Of a stretch of DNA of 64,000 bases, positions 47,541 to 61,000 are shown piece by piece (within the stretch, counting starts at the first letter, position 1; each line of letters begins with the position of its first letter). The notes beneath the pieces are model-generated. The model had not been told where the DNA came from, did no database searches, and saw nothing but the letters and a program-made list of their open reading frames with translations. The translations under genes and the position numbers were made by a program. The stretch spans positions 496,001 to 560,000 of the forward strand of contig CALSFV010000025.1 of assembly GCA_943737045.1 (NCBI GenBank). Reading direction: 5' to 3'. This DNA is from Parapristionchus giblindavisi. Lineage: Eukaryota; Nematoda; Chromadorea; Rhabditida; Diplogasteridae.

Positions 47541-49012
47541 CATATAATTGTATATAATTTATTTTTCTTGCAAATAAGATTGGGCAAAGAATACTCTACT
47601 CAAAAATTTCAAAAGATCAAAACTAAAAAATATTCCACCTCAGATGAAAAGACAATTTACGATGATGAAATATTTAATATTTGAATCGACACAAAACACA
47701 GAACAAAAGGAAGTAAATCTCGCGTGGTTAATACACCCTGGCTAGACAACTCTGGTATTCAAAACGTAGTGTACAAAATATCTAGCTTGTAAGTCTCACA
47801 AGTATATTTCATAGCGTCGAGATGGTTTGGTGGAAGAACAAAAATGAGCTCGTGTGACTCCCTCGCACTCCACCTTGTTGACCCAACATGATGATGAACA
47901 GAAACTACACACTATCGAATCGCCAACTGACTTTATTTGTCACCATGCGGAATTGTTGTGAATGCAACTATTGATGACAAAAGGAAATTGAACATAGACA
48001 TGTTAACCTTTTTGAGTATCTACAGCACTAATGTAAAGTGAGAAGCTACCTTATCACAGTCCCGCTCGATCATCCTTTTTAAGGGCATCAACGTAAAATA
48101 CACGGTATTTCATGATCTCTACTCCAGCATTCATTCAACAATACTGCAATTCTTCTAAAAAGTTCACACTTCAACCCGGAAATTGCAGGGAAAAAACTAT
48201 TACGATGCCTTCTTTTGCATTTCTTCTGTTGTATGCCGTACTATGACTGATAAAGCGATGATTAAGAGTGAAACTGTGAGAGAGAGATGGAAATAGTGAG
48301 CCAGATATGTAGTGAGCGATAAAGAGTTTGAAATATAGTGAGATAGATCAGATTGAGAGGTAGAAGCCTAGAGAGAAGTAGAGATAGAAGGCTATTGATA
48401 TGGAGTTAGAAACACAGCGATAGAGTGTTAGTGATAGATAGATAGAAGGAGACATGGAGAGTTAGAGATACGGAGAGAAGCGTCTTTGTCTCCCCGCGCA
48501 ATCTGATCAGAGGTTTCCTTGATTTGTTTCTTAGTCAGTACTTCTTCCTCTTATTAATTTTTTTAAACGTTTAAATACCTTATCTAGATCAAATATGCGG
48601 TGGGTAGCGATATGATTCCGCTTATTTTCCTTGTTCCCTGCAATGTCAATAAAGCGCAGACATTCCATAATTTTCTTGATTAATGTGTCTGTTCGCATCT
48701 CATTAAAGTAAGCGCAAGAAGGGCGAAAAGTGTGATAAATTAAAAATTAAATTAAAATGACGAAATATTCCGTATCTTCTGATGGTTTTGTTTTGCTTTT
48801 CGCAATAAAATCTTCGAGAACAATCGCATTTTCCCACTTCCACCGTCCTCACAGTGCTCTTGTTTTATATTGTAAAATGATTTATTTATTTATTTCTTCT
48901 ATGATTATATTTATTCAAAAACATGTTACTGATGTTTTCCGACCCCGTCTATTTATGCAAAATGATTTAAATAAATTACAAATTACAGTTAAAGGGATTC
49001 GATGAGGTGACA
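47541..49012. other. Upstream region of the IRG-7-like gene
   Basis: No gene recognised. Contains an ACTCTGGTATTC half-end (47752), a stretch like the CAGTCCCGC MITE end (48058), and a GA-rich block (48235-48480) of GAGATAGA-type repeats. Confidence 0.45.
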
Positions 49013-52000
49013 ATGCATCTTCCCTTGCTCATATCGTGCTTGTTGTTTATTCCTTTGGTGAAAAGTGCAGACTACGATTACTCTTGGACAGCTGGTAGCC
49101 TGCAGTACACTTGCGATTCTCTCAACGAAGATGGTTTGTGTTTTAAATGTTAAACGATAGTTTGGCCCCCAGTCTTCTGACTCTACCGATTTTCCTTGCT
49201 GAAGTAGCCTTATGAGATTTTTTTGAATATTGCGGTAAAATTGCACAGACCTACTTTTCCGGCATTTTCAAATTCATGCAATCCATTAATCGATATTATC
49301 ATAGCGAAAAAATAGTAAATATTTTAAATAAATATTCGATATGGAAAATATTTTCAGATTCTTCACCCTTTAACTGGATGCTGGCGGGAGGCATGTGCAT
49401 TCATCTAACAACCAACAGAACCTCGTGGTTCAGTGCCGGTGGAATATGCAATCAAGCAAAGTATGTGCTTCCTCAACACGATAAGTAACAAGAATATGTA
49501 GATCGCTTTCATTGATAATGGCTTGTGTGGTGGTCAAACGTCGCCGTAAAGGGAATGGAATGTAATAGTACATATGGAGAGTGTTAAAATTGTCAACATC
49601 CCCTTCTGTTCCCATGTTTCTTTAACTTTTGAACTACATAACCATAACTAACAATAAGACAAATTTTGAGAAAAATAACATGAACGATAATAGACTTTTG
49701 TAGATATTCTTTCTCCACTCCACTCTCCCAAACATCATGGCTTCAATTGCTGTCTTTACCCGTGGAGGTCCACGATGAAGGCCTTTTCTGGACATCTATC
49801 AAGTACGTTTTCGCAAACTTAAATAATATGCACAAACAAGCTATAACATCACTTTGCAAAAACTAGATATAATTGCACTTTTTGGAAGATTGCTGAACCG
49901 AATTGAATCATGGATAAGAAAATTGACAAAGCATATTTGAAAGATAATCGGATCAATTTTTCTGACAATGAGACAAGCAAGAAGTCATGAGTGGCCAACC
50001 ATGCACATCCTACTATTGATAAATGTGTTTTAACAGAGTCATACCAATAATAATCACGAGCACATCAGGCCCTCCGATTCCTCCGTATTGACGGACGGTA
50101 TCCTCTCCTATTCAATCTATAATCCCTCATGGTCAGATGATCAACCAACCACGCTCGGGACGAATTTGTGCGTTGCCATTGGTAGGTTGCAGATTTTGAA
50201 TTAATTAATTACTTAAAAAATAAGTTGATTATGATTTGAGTTTATTGGAATTCACTATTTAAGAGGCCGGATCTGAGAAAATTTACCATTTTGCCCCCTC
50301 CCCGGACATTGCGCCAAGAATTTCGATATAGGCCCCCATACACATAGGGCCTGGAGGGTCTTTGACCTTGTTCACAAAAATGATGACGTCACCGCCGTAA
50401 TTTCTCAACCGAATGAGCTAGAACCAAAATTCTTTTTGCAGTATGTTAGGCATGCCCAGAGTGCACCACAGCACCATTGGGATTGAAATTTGCCCAACTC
50501 TGACATCGACTTTTTGAATGAGACTTTCACATTTTGCGATTTCTTTGTATCTGAGATTTAGTTCCGAGCATAATTTTCTTTATGGGGTGGTACCTCACTG
50601 CCATGGGCATCATGCCCACCCATGGCCATTATCGGATTCCGGCTCAATCTGAACGAAAAAGTGCCTTGAATGATCATCGCTCGGTTCCAGGTCGGCCTTT
50701 CCCGGCACTTTCCACTGACTCTCTAACGTAATCTAGCCAAATGTAGATCATATTGTATTATTGAGACATCTAACGAATATTTATCACCATCGGAGTTGAA
50801 TCCGCGACAATGATTTTTTCGAACCATGACCCGGGGTTTATGGTCTAGAATTCATTCATGACCATGAACCCCGGGTCATGGTCAGAAATGGACCGAAAAA
50901 GTCAGGATGGAGAATCTTCAAGTACTAGGCGCCAATGTATGCTATAGAATCCCAGTGATATATTATATCAGAAAGTACCGTATTCCATCAGTGGTGGAAT
51001 CGAGAACTGGTTTTTTAACAAAGAATATATAATAGAAAAAAACATTAGCTTGCGATACCTGTACCTGGTTTCTGTTCCTATATAGATAATACTGTACTAC
51101 TGTATTGGTGTATATTCTAAGGAGGGCGTAACAATATCATTTGTCATCTATTTCATTAAAATTCCTTATAGGATCAATGGGGGGAATGCCGTGCAATTCT
51201 GATCTGTAAGGTAAGAACAGGGGGACTATGCATACAAGAGGAATAAAGAGTTGGGACCAATAACAAAAAAAAAGGAAAAAAGAAAACGAGATACTCAAAA
51301 AAATGAGCAGAAATGAAAATAAGCCAGATGAGGCATTGACATCGCTGCACTCGGCTCCGCGTTTGTCAGCATATTGTATGTTGTGTTTCAATATAGTGTT
51401 GGGGAAGTGTTCTTCATATTGGTGCACAGTACTTGAAGATTCTCCATCCTGACTTTTTCGGTCCATTTCTGACCATGACCCGGGGTTCATGGTCATGAAT
51501 GAATTCTAGACCATGAACCCCCAGGGTCATGGTTCGAAAAAATCATTGTCGCGGATTCAACTCCGATGGTGATAAATATTCGTTAGATGTCTCAATAATA
51601 CAATATGATCTACATTTGGCTAGATTACGTTAGAGAGTCAGTGGAAAGTGCCGGGAAAAGACGACCTGGAACCGAGCGATGATCATTCAAGGCACTTTTT
51701 CGTTCAGATTGACCCGGAATCCAATAATGGCCATGAGTGGGCATGATGCCCATGGCAGTGAGGTACCACCCCATAAAGAAAATTATGCTCGGAACTAAAT
51801 CTCAGATACAAAGAAATCGCAAAATGTGAAAGTCTCATTCAAAAAGTCGATGTCAGAGTTGCGCAAATTTCAATCCCAATGGTGCTGGGGTGCACTCTGG
51901 GCATGCCTAACATACTGCAAAAAAGAATTTTGGTTCTAGCTCATTCGGTTGAGAAATTACGAATTTTCGAGATTTTCGACGAACCCGGCGCTTTTGCGCC

Positions 52001-55000
52001 GCATTGAGCAATACAAGCGGTGACGTCATCATTTTTGTGAACAAGGTCAAAGACCCTCCAGGCCCTATGTGTATGGGGGCCTATATCGAAATTCTTGGCG
52101 CAATGTCCGGGGAGTAGTCACTTTTCTCAGATCCGGCCTCTTAACGGCACACTTCGAGCTAATTTTACTAACTACTCTGGCAACGCTTTGTTGTAGACAA
52201 TGAAAGCCGGAGAGCATTGAGGGGGGGGGGGGGGGGGGATTTTAAATGCCTCGGATATGCCCTAAATGGATTTCGTTCGATTCAGATTTGAGTGGGCGTA
52301 ACGAATCAGCTCGTGGTTGGACTCCAATGAATTGTACCGATCAACTACCGACCATTTGCCAGACGTTTCCTTGCAAATATGGTGAGTATATGCAAAGTAT
52401 CAATTCAACTCAATTCAATTTATTCATATCAAGTATTACATTATTCAAAGTATCAAAGGAACTGCAACCCTCACGCCGTGGTCATACCCCTTCACTTAAT
52501 TAAATTAATTAATCTCATTGTATCTTGAAAAGGGTATAGACGTCAATTTAATTTTTTTTACATTAAGATTGTAGTCTAAAAAAATTTTAAAAATATGTTA
52601 TTAAATTTTAGTAATTTCTTTTTCAGACGAATTCCGCTGTCGTGATAACACAAGATGCATACCTCGAACTGCTGTTAACGACGGTTTTGAGGATTGCGTC
52701 GATGGTAGTGATGAGGATACTGCAACAGTTTCCACTGCTGCACCAGCGACGCCTACTTCAATCAGGACCACAGCACCCACTACGACCACAACTGGAAAGC
52801 CATGGCCAAATGCGACACAGTCCACTCATAAAACACCGAATTCATTTATTGAAGCAAGTACAGAATTGTCTACTGAATCTACAACTGAAGTGAGAACACT
52901 AACCAGAGTGACTACGGCAGAATTAGTATCTGATACGTCGATAAGATCCACAACGGAAACAATAACATCAGCGTCCACAAAACCAGAAGCTGATACGACG
53001 ACAGAAACCACAACGGAAACACTGACCACAGCGTCCACAAAACCAGAAGCTGATACGACGACAGAAACCACAACGGAAACACTGACCACAGCGTCCACAA
53101 AACCAGAAGCTGATACGACGACAGAAACCACAACGGAAACACTGACCACAGCGTCCACAAAACCAGAAGCTGATACGACGACAGAAACCACAATAGAAAC
53201 GATGACCACAGCGTCCACAAAACCAGAAGCTGATACGACGACAGAAACCACAACGGAAACACTGACCACAGCGTCCACAAAACCAGAAGCTGATACGACG
53301 ACAGAAACCACAACGGAAACACTGACCACAGCGTCCACAAAACCAGAAGCTGATACGACGACAGAAATAACAGCGACTACAATGGTCACAGCAGGAAAAG
53401 TAAAATCACGAAAAGTGAGAGCTGCACCTGTAGAAGATTGGTGTTATTTACCACAGGTAATCTATTTTATAAATTCGGTTTTTGTGTTGACCAAAATTCG
53501 ACCGTCCAAAAGACTTGCTGAGGTGTACAACTGTTTTGAGGTTAAAAAAATCCCGAAAGCGGCTAAAAGCGGTGACATTGTCACTAGTTAGTACATTCAT
53601 GAGCTTTAAAGGAACACTCCAACCAAATTGGCAGCTCCACACTATGGTCATACTCTCTCGCTTTCTATAGACAGCGAGAGTCAACTTAGCCCTGTGTACT
53701 TTTAATAGCATATTTTTAATATTTGAGAACCTTTCGCATATCGAAGTGCTGAGCACGGACAAGTTTACTGAGGGAGGATCGATTACGTGGAGGTGCAATA
53801 CAGGTACAATACACGTCTTATAAAGATAAATAACCTTTTCTTGCAATGCCCTAGTCAAATTAAAAGTGAAATCATTGATAGTCGGGCAGATACAATAGAA
53901 AGAAACGAAAAGAACTGTAAAAGCTACGTTTTAATATTCCTGTTGTGCAATTTCACATTTTTTGTACTTGAAATACCCTTGAACAATAAATACAAATTAA
54001 AAAAAATAATTTGGGGGTGTGTTTTCATTTCGGTAATTCCTTTCATGAACCTCTTTGTCGTAACTCTATTAATTTAAAAATATATATATATCTTCAGGAT
54101 ATATTCCGGACAATTGGCAGAATTCCAACTGCACTAACGGAAAATGGATTCCTTCTATTGAATGCAATGGTTAGTTCGATTTTATTTTTCTCATTTAGGA
54201 AAAATGGAATTTTTTTCTACATTTTGATAGTTTTGTGAGACATGAGGATCTTCTGCAATCCACTAACTCTCGTTTTTTCTTTGCTAATTGTTTTCACTTA
54301 ATTAATTTTATAATTGCAGTAAATGTATGTGTACCAGACAATTATTACACATCGGACACTGGATTCCAAGGCCAACGTGATTCAACTTCAGTTCCATATA
54401 CAAGTTGGGATTTCTAGTTTACTTTTCTTAATCTTCGTATCACGTAACCAGAGGGAATATACAGTACAGCTCACCCACAACAATTATTTTTCTCATTTAT
54501 AATAGCAATTGATCCTCATTTTCTTTCGCCATTCAGGAACTTTTTATCACGGTATCTCATGATTATGATTTTGAAAATCGAAAAATATTCATATTCGATG
54601 CGTGATGCCACAGCGTGAGCAAGTACAAAACTCGACCTTCCTGTATAATGAAAACTATCTGTTCCGTTCTTGAAACACACAGAACTTACGACCACTAAAG
54701 AAAAAGCAAAATCCTAATTCCGAATAATTATACTCAAAAGTGGGCATGTTTTTCCGTACTTAAAAAAAACAAAAAACACACATTCACATTTTTGTTTTTT
54801 TTAGTAATACTTTATCTTATCAGCACATTAAATGCAGAAGGGGCCAAAACAGGGGGAATCTTCTTATCCACAAGATTTATCCTTTCGTCTCTGAGAGAAT
54901 TGATCTCTATTCAAGAAAACGGCAGCATATGAAACTTGATTAGAATAATCAAATAACCCACGAAAACTTTACGTTGCTCGTCCATTCGGCCTGCTTGACA

Positions 55001-58000
55001 AGGTGGAAATACCGCTCCTGACTTTCCAAAGTCTGCTAGGAGGGGACTCAACTGATAATAATTAAATATTTATTCTTAAAGGACTGGTGGATCCCGACTT
55101 CGTGATACTCTCCGTGTGCGATAGAGGACAATGGGTCACTATGAATAAAGAACGTGGGTTTATCCTAAATTTCATACCCGCTCTGGTATTTCCAAACAAG
55201 TAGTTTACTTACGTTTCGTCAAAGACTAGTAGTTTACTGCTAGTTTACTACAAGTGAAAGAACATTTGACGAAATGCATTACCGTATTATACACCACTTC
55301 TAGTAAACTTACGTTTAACTACCCGTAGACTTGCAAGTGTACGGCTAGTTGGAAATATAAGTAAACTACTAGTTTGAAAACACCAGAGCGACAATCTTCT
55401 GTTTCTTATTCCCGCCTGTAATATTTAGTAAGACGCTGTATCTCTCCACAATTCCAATTCGGCCATTACACGAATATCTGGACAGATGTCACATATGTGA
55501 TGCATTATGAATGTGATGAGGTACGTATTTATATACTCTGAAAATTTCTCCCTGCGGGTCCTTCTGTCGGGCACTCTGCGGGGCCAGCTGCAGTGTGCCC
55601 CGCGGGGAGATATTTCCAGCGTATATTTTTAAATAATGTTATATCGTTTCGTATAAAATCATGAAAACTATCATTACAGCTTTTTTCCTCTAAAACGAAT
55701 TATTATTATGGCTTGCTTTTATTTCAATTGTTTTTTCAGGGTTTCGAAGCTTATAGTCCGTATACAACGTGTACACCTTCATTGATGCCCGATCAAATTC
55801 CAGAGTGCAAACCAAGTAAGATTTTTTTTCATGCCCGAGCTATTTTGAGACTGTCCGCTCTGGCAACGTTTTTTTGATAGATAAATAAAGCGCGAGACAA
55901 GAGCGAAGAGCCTCAAATTAGACAGGTCTTTAACAGTTGAAAAATGATTAATGCTAAGAATAAGAATATCCGCTAGGGAAACAATATTTGCGATCGCTTA
56001 CAATTCTGTGACGTAACGTAAGTAGACTAGCTGTTTCGAAGGCTAAAATACGAAATAGTAACGCGCGGCGAAGGTCAGCCGGGTTAGAGAGAGGCAGCGG
56101 AGAGACAATCGAGCGGCGGGGCGAGATGTAGAAGGCTACATCTCGCCCGCCTCTCGATTGTGACTTCCGTTCGTTAGCACCGTTTGTCATTTTCTTATGC
56201 AAGTACACTTTATACGCACAATGTGAATTTTTTTTTAATTCCAAAATTTAACATTTTTCGAAATTTTGAAAATTTAGATAATATTCTCGCTCAAAGAGTA
56301 AATTCAATTTTTTTAACAGTTTGATAATTTTAATAATTTTGGTAAACGAACTATTCAAACTCAACAAAAGTTTGGTTACTATGGTGTATTTTAGCCTCTC
56401 ATAATCAGACAGCTAAGCGATCGCTAATTAAACACAATTTTTAATTCTTTATTCAATGTGAACAACGCCTCGCGTTATGGGGCGTTATGCCGCGCGATGC
56501 ATTTCGCAAATCTAACGTGCATCACTGTATCTTTAAGAAAAATAGTGTCGTTATTTATTCGATATGTAATAATTAATTGTTAGTTCCTTGCTACTTATCA
56601 ATTATTCAATATTATAAGTTGTTCTTGTAATGAATAAAATATTATTATTAAGAGGCCGTGCCGTCTGGTTACTGTGGCGATGGCGGTCAATTGATCACTT
56701 CATCGTCATTTGTTCTTCCTTACTGCCATTGTGACGCCGGATACGATAGAGTAGATGGAGTTTGTACGAGTGAGTCATTCATTTTAGATATACCATTTGA
56801 GACAACAACCCCGAGCTAATTTGAAACTTTCGATAGATTCCCTCGTTAAAGGTGGATGTTCATGTAAATCTCTTGTATATCGCTTGCGCAAGTGTCAAGT
56901 GATATGCAAGAAAAGTGAGTGAGCCCATATCTACCCTTAGTGAACTGTTCGGGACTACAAAGCGCATGGCCGCGGGTCCGAATCCTATTGCCGATCCTTC
57001 CTATTTTCAAACTTTCGCGCCTTTCCCTGCGATTGTGTGCATGATTCATTCATGATTCTAGCGATCAATAAGCTGAATTTGCATGAAATAAATAGGCTAC
57101 GGTGTGTAGAATAACTTTTGCCAACTTTCTGTCGTCACAGTTTGTTCACGAAAATATTCGCGGGAGTCCACCTTTAATAAAGATAGCGAGAGAGTATTGT
57201 CAGAGAGAAGAGTTTCAAATTAGCTTTGAAATTAGCCGGTTTTGCAACGATCTCTTCAGAAAGAACTTCCAAAGAAAGTATTATTTACAATAATGATCTG
57301 TGAAATGAAAAAAAATTACACTATCTTTAAAGTCCAGATCCGCGAAAATTTTCTCTTCGAGATACCGTACACTATTTCTTTACGGTGATAAGTTGAACGA
57401 AAAACTATCACACCTCTTACGATTTTTCTTGGGGTTTCACTTTCAAGGGGCATTTGTCAACGGCCTCTTCAATGGTCTACTCTCTCTCGTTGTTAGAGAA
57501 TAGAGAGATAGTGTGCGCATTGCGAGAGGTCACTCTCCCTTTGACATTGACATTTGACATTTGGCATTGACATTGATTTTGACACCTGATGTAAAAAGAG
57601 CTCTTACACTTTCAGCGCCAAACCCGTGCACGGATGGAAAGGGTGACTGTACGGGAGGTGGAACGTGCTCGTACGACGAGATTACTGTATGTTTTCATAT
57701 TTTATAAATCTTCCTTTTTAGCAACCTTTAAAATAATTCGCTTATTTCATGCGCGATTAATAAGTAAATACAAACATTTGCATTTATTTATATATATATT
57801 TAAAATTGATACCAGGAAGGCCGGATGTGCAAGGAGCATCTGAACAAATTATCCGCTACATTATTAATTAAAGGGAGCGTTACCTCTTCATTACGCACAC
57901 TATTTCTCTGTTCTCTAACAAAAAGAGAGTGTAGAAAGTTGAAGAGAAATAAATAAATACCATTTTTAAAATAATGAATTTTTCAAGGACGACTACACAT

Positions 58001-61000
58001 GTATGTGTTCGACTGATAAGTGTCTGTATCCATTCGGTGATTGTGGTACTTCCAAACAGCCCGCGTTCATACCCGACGGACAATATGATACCGTACGCGG
58101 TGGATGCGCAAGTTTGTCTTCAATCCATATTTTGTTTTTATTTCCTGCTTATTTAAATTTTTTCCCTTACATAGCTAGGAAATTTCGATTGATTCAGGAT
58201 AAAAATTTTCTATACGGTGATGTTCTTTGAAAATGAAAAAAATCAACACCATTGTAATTTGACCATTTCCAGCAATTCGTTGTGATGGTAGAATGAGTCT
58301 GCCGAGCAACTGTAGGATGACGCAATCGTCTAGTTCGCTTAATGAACGATACAGGCTTGGTGAGTTGTATTTTTTAAAATTTATTTACTAGTTATTTTTT
58401 GTACAGGCTAAAACTAGCTCGGTGCATTTCCAGGCAAGTACGATGTGTTCTGCAACTATCAAAGAGACGATGGTCACATTGAAGTGAACTACGTACTAGA
58501 ATGTCTGCCTGATGGAACCTGGTCCGATCTCCTCACTGACAGTAAGATATTCGCTCTAAATTTGTCCTCACAAAAAAGATCCTCGAGAAAATGTGGCTCT
58601 AGATATACAGTCCCGCACGATCGCCCTCCCTAAAGGCGGGCCGCCGCGACATGATTCATGTCGCCTCATGTCGTTCTAAAAGACTTTTAAAACATATCAT
58701 TAGTTGTAATCATTGCATCATCAGATAAGATTAGGATCACCATTGAAACGAATAAAATAGGTTAAATAACTCTGGACAGAGTTATTGAAGGATCATGGCT
58801 GATTTTTCTACCGTAATCCCTGCAAATTTGAATTTCCCGCACTTTTCATTGACCCTGCGAAATCGATTTTCTCACGAACAAGTTTTTGGACGCTTTCTGC
58901 GGATTTTCTTTTGTATTTTCTCGTGTATTTTGCGAAATAATTACGATACTTCCAAATACAATACTTCCAATACGAGAAAAAACCGTTCTAAAAAACATTT
59001 GCTAGAAAATCGTTTTCGCAAGGTCAGCACCCCGTCAGGCATGATCCTTCAATAACTCTGTCCAGAGTTAACCTATTTTATTCATTTCAACGGTGATATT
59101 TATCTTATCTGATGATGCAATGACCACAGCTAATGAAATATTTTAAAAGTATTTTAGAAGGATGCGACATGAGGCGACATGAATCATGTCGCGGCGGCCC
59201 GCCTTTAGGGAGGGCGATCGTGCGGGACTGTATATTTTTTTTCATCTGAAAACCCATTTTTTACATTAAAAAAATTCTTTAGTCCATCAAATATATATTC
59301 ATAACAAATTACAGGCCTAAAGACAGAGGAATTTAAAAAAAACATTGATATGACTTCTTTCTTTATTGAAAATCCACTATCGCCATCTCAAAATCAGTGC
59401 AAACGAAAATAAACGATTGCAGAAGTTTGCTTTCCGTACTCGAATCTCATCTTCGACAAAACGGAATACGAACCATTCGAGAATGCTCTCGTGACGTATC
59501 CGTCATTTCCCAACTATCCGATGCGTATACTCTGCAATGGACAGGGCCAGTGGCTGGGATCCGCGCCTCCAGCAAGTAATTACTACTTCTTTATTTTTTT
59601 AGACCCGAAGGTTAATGGTCTCTAGGCGTAGCAGCCGAAACACCATATGGAAACATTAAATTATTAATTTACTTTGTATAACATTATTTAATTTCAACTT
59701 TAATATGCATGCAAGTTTTGTACATTTTCCTAGGTTTGCAAATTTTAATTAAACTATTTAATGCAACTTTTAAAAAAAAAGAATCTGTGAAACTGATCGG
59801 TGGGTGAAGCTGATAGTGAGAGATGAAAGCTCTCATTCCACTTTCACTCGTGTGTTCACTCTTCTTATGCAATTGTGACTTACAAGAATTTATGAAATAA
59901 AATAACATTAAAGGAATACCCCATGATAATTATACTATCCGGTCTGGCAACGCTCTCTCGTAGATAAAGAAAGAGAGAGAGAATTTTAGAGCGGAGAGTC
60001 TCAAATTAGCTTGGGGTGTGGCTTTAAAGATATTAAATTGTTCCAGTTTGCGTCAATGGCGAGCTCACCGTAGTGAACTCCGTCGTTCGCTGCAGGTGCG
60101 GGACGGGCTATTTCGGCGATGACTGCTCACGTAAATGCGACCAAGGCGTTGTGGATGAGAATATGAATTGTGTATCGTGCAATCCCGGATTCACTGGCAT
60201 TCTATGCGATACGTGTAAGGCCTTCTTTAAAAATAATAATATTAATAGATGCACTAGCATAGGATTGCATCACAGCGTTCTCATGACTTTCAAAGCAAGA
60301 ACGACCGCTCAACATACAAACTCTCTCGAATACAATGGTCTCTCCTTTGTCTTGCTTTGGAAGAAAAATGGCTTGGACCAGAATACTGTGGCATGTATTT
60401 TAAATGTATTTTTTTAGCTAATAATGCCTTAAAGTGTTTAGGCCGCTACGTTTAAAAAAACAATATCCGAAATGCTTTTTTGAGAACCAAACAATCGTAC
60501 TAATTGGGCATTTACGTGCGCAAAATAAAATAGAAACTTTAGCAAAAACTAGAGAATCGTAAGTACATAAAATCACACCTCACGCTAATTTTACTATCCG
60601 CATTGGCAATACTCTCTCGCAGACAAAGAGAGCGAGAGAGCGTGGCCAGAACGGAGAGTTTCAAATTAGCTTGGGGTGTCGCTTTAAATGCAGGAATATT
60701 TCAGTGATAACCTCTACCGTATATCCAACTGATGACGCAGTGGACGTCGCGTTCGTGATAGAATGGACGAACACCGCATACTATTTGTTTGTCGGTGATC
60801 TTTGAACTCTGTTTCCCAGTTTAAGTATCCCATCATTTGATATTTGCTTTTTCTTAGTCTTTTCACAGAACAAATAAGGGTACATCCAGAGCTAATTTAA
60901 AGCGACACCCCAAGCTAATTTGAAACTCTCCGCTCTGGCCACACTCTCTCGCGCTCTTTGTCTACGAGAGAGGATTGCCAATGCGGAGAGTAAAATTAAC

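Noticed and set aside
51137..51496. 119-codon minus-strand open frame
   Set aside because: It spans the centre and one arm of a foldback transposon; no recognisable domain apart from a chance hydrophobic run.
52826..53389. Antisense open frames over the Thr-rich repeat
   Set aside because: Mirror of a 60-bp coding repeat that is open in several frames; the plus frame joins LDLa-like and Sushi exons.
58795..59055. 86-codon open frame inside the CAGTCCCGC MITE (also 17912-17652)
   Set aside because: No protein similarity recognised; the element is non-autonomous and the frame is probably chance.
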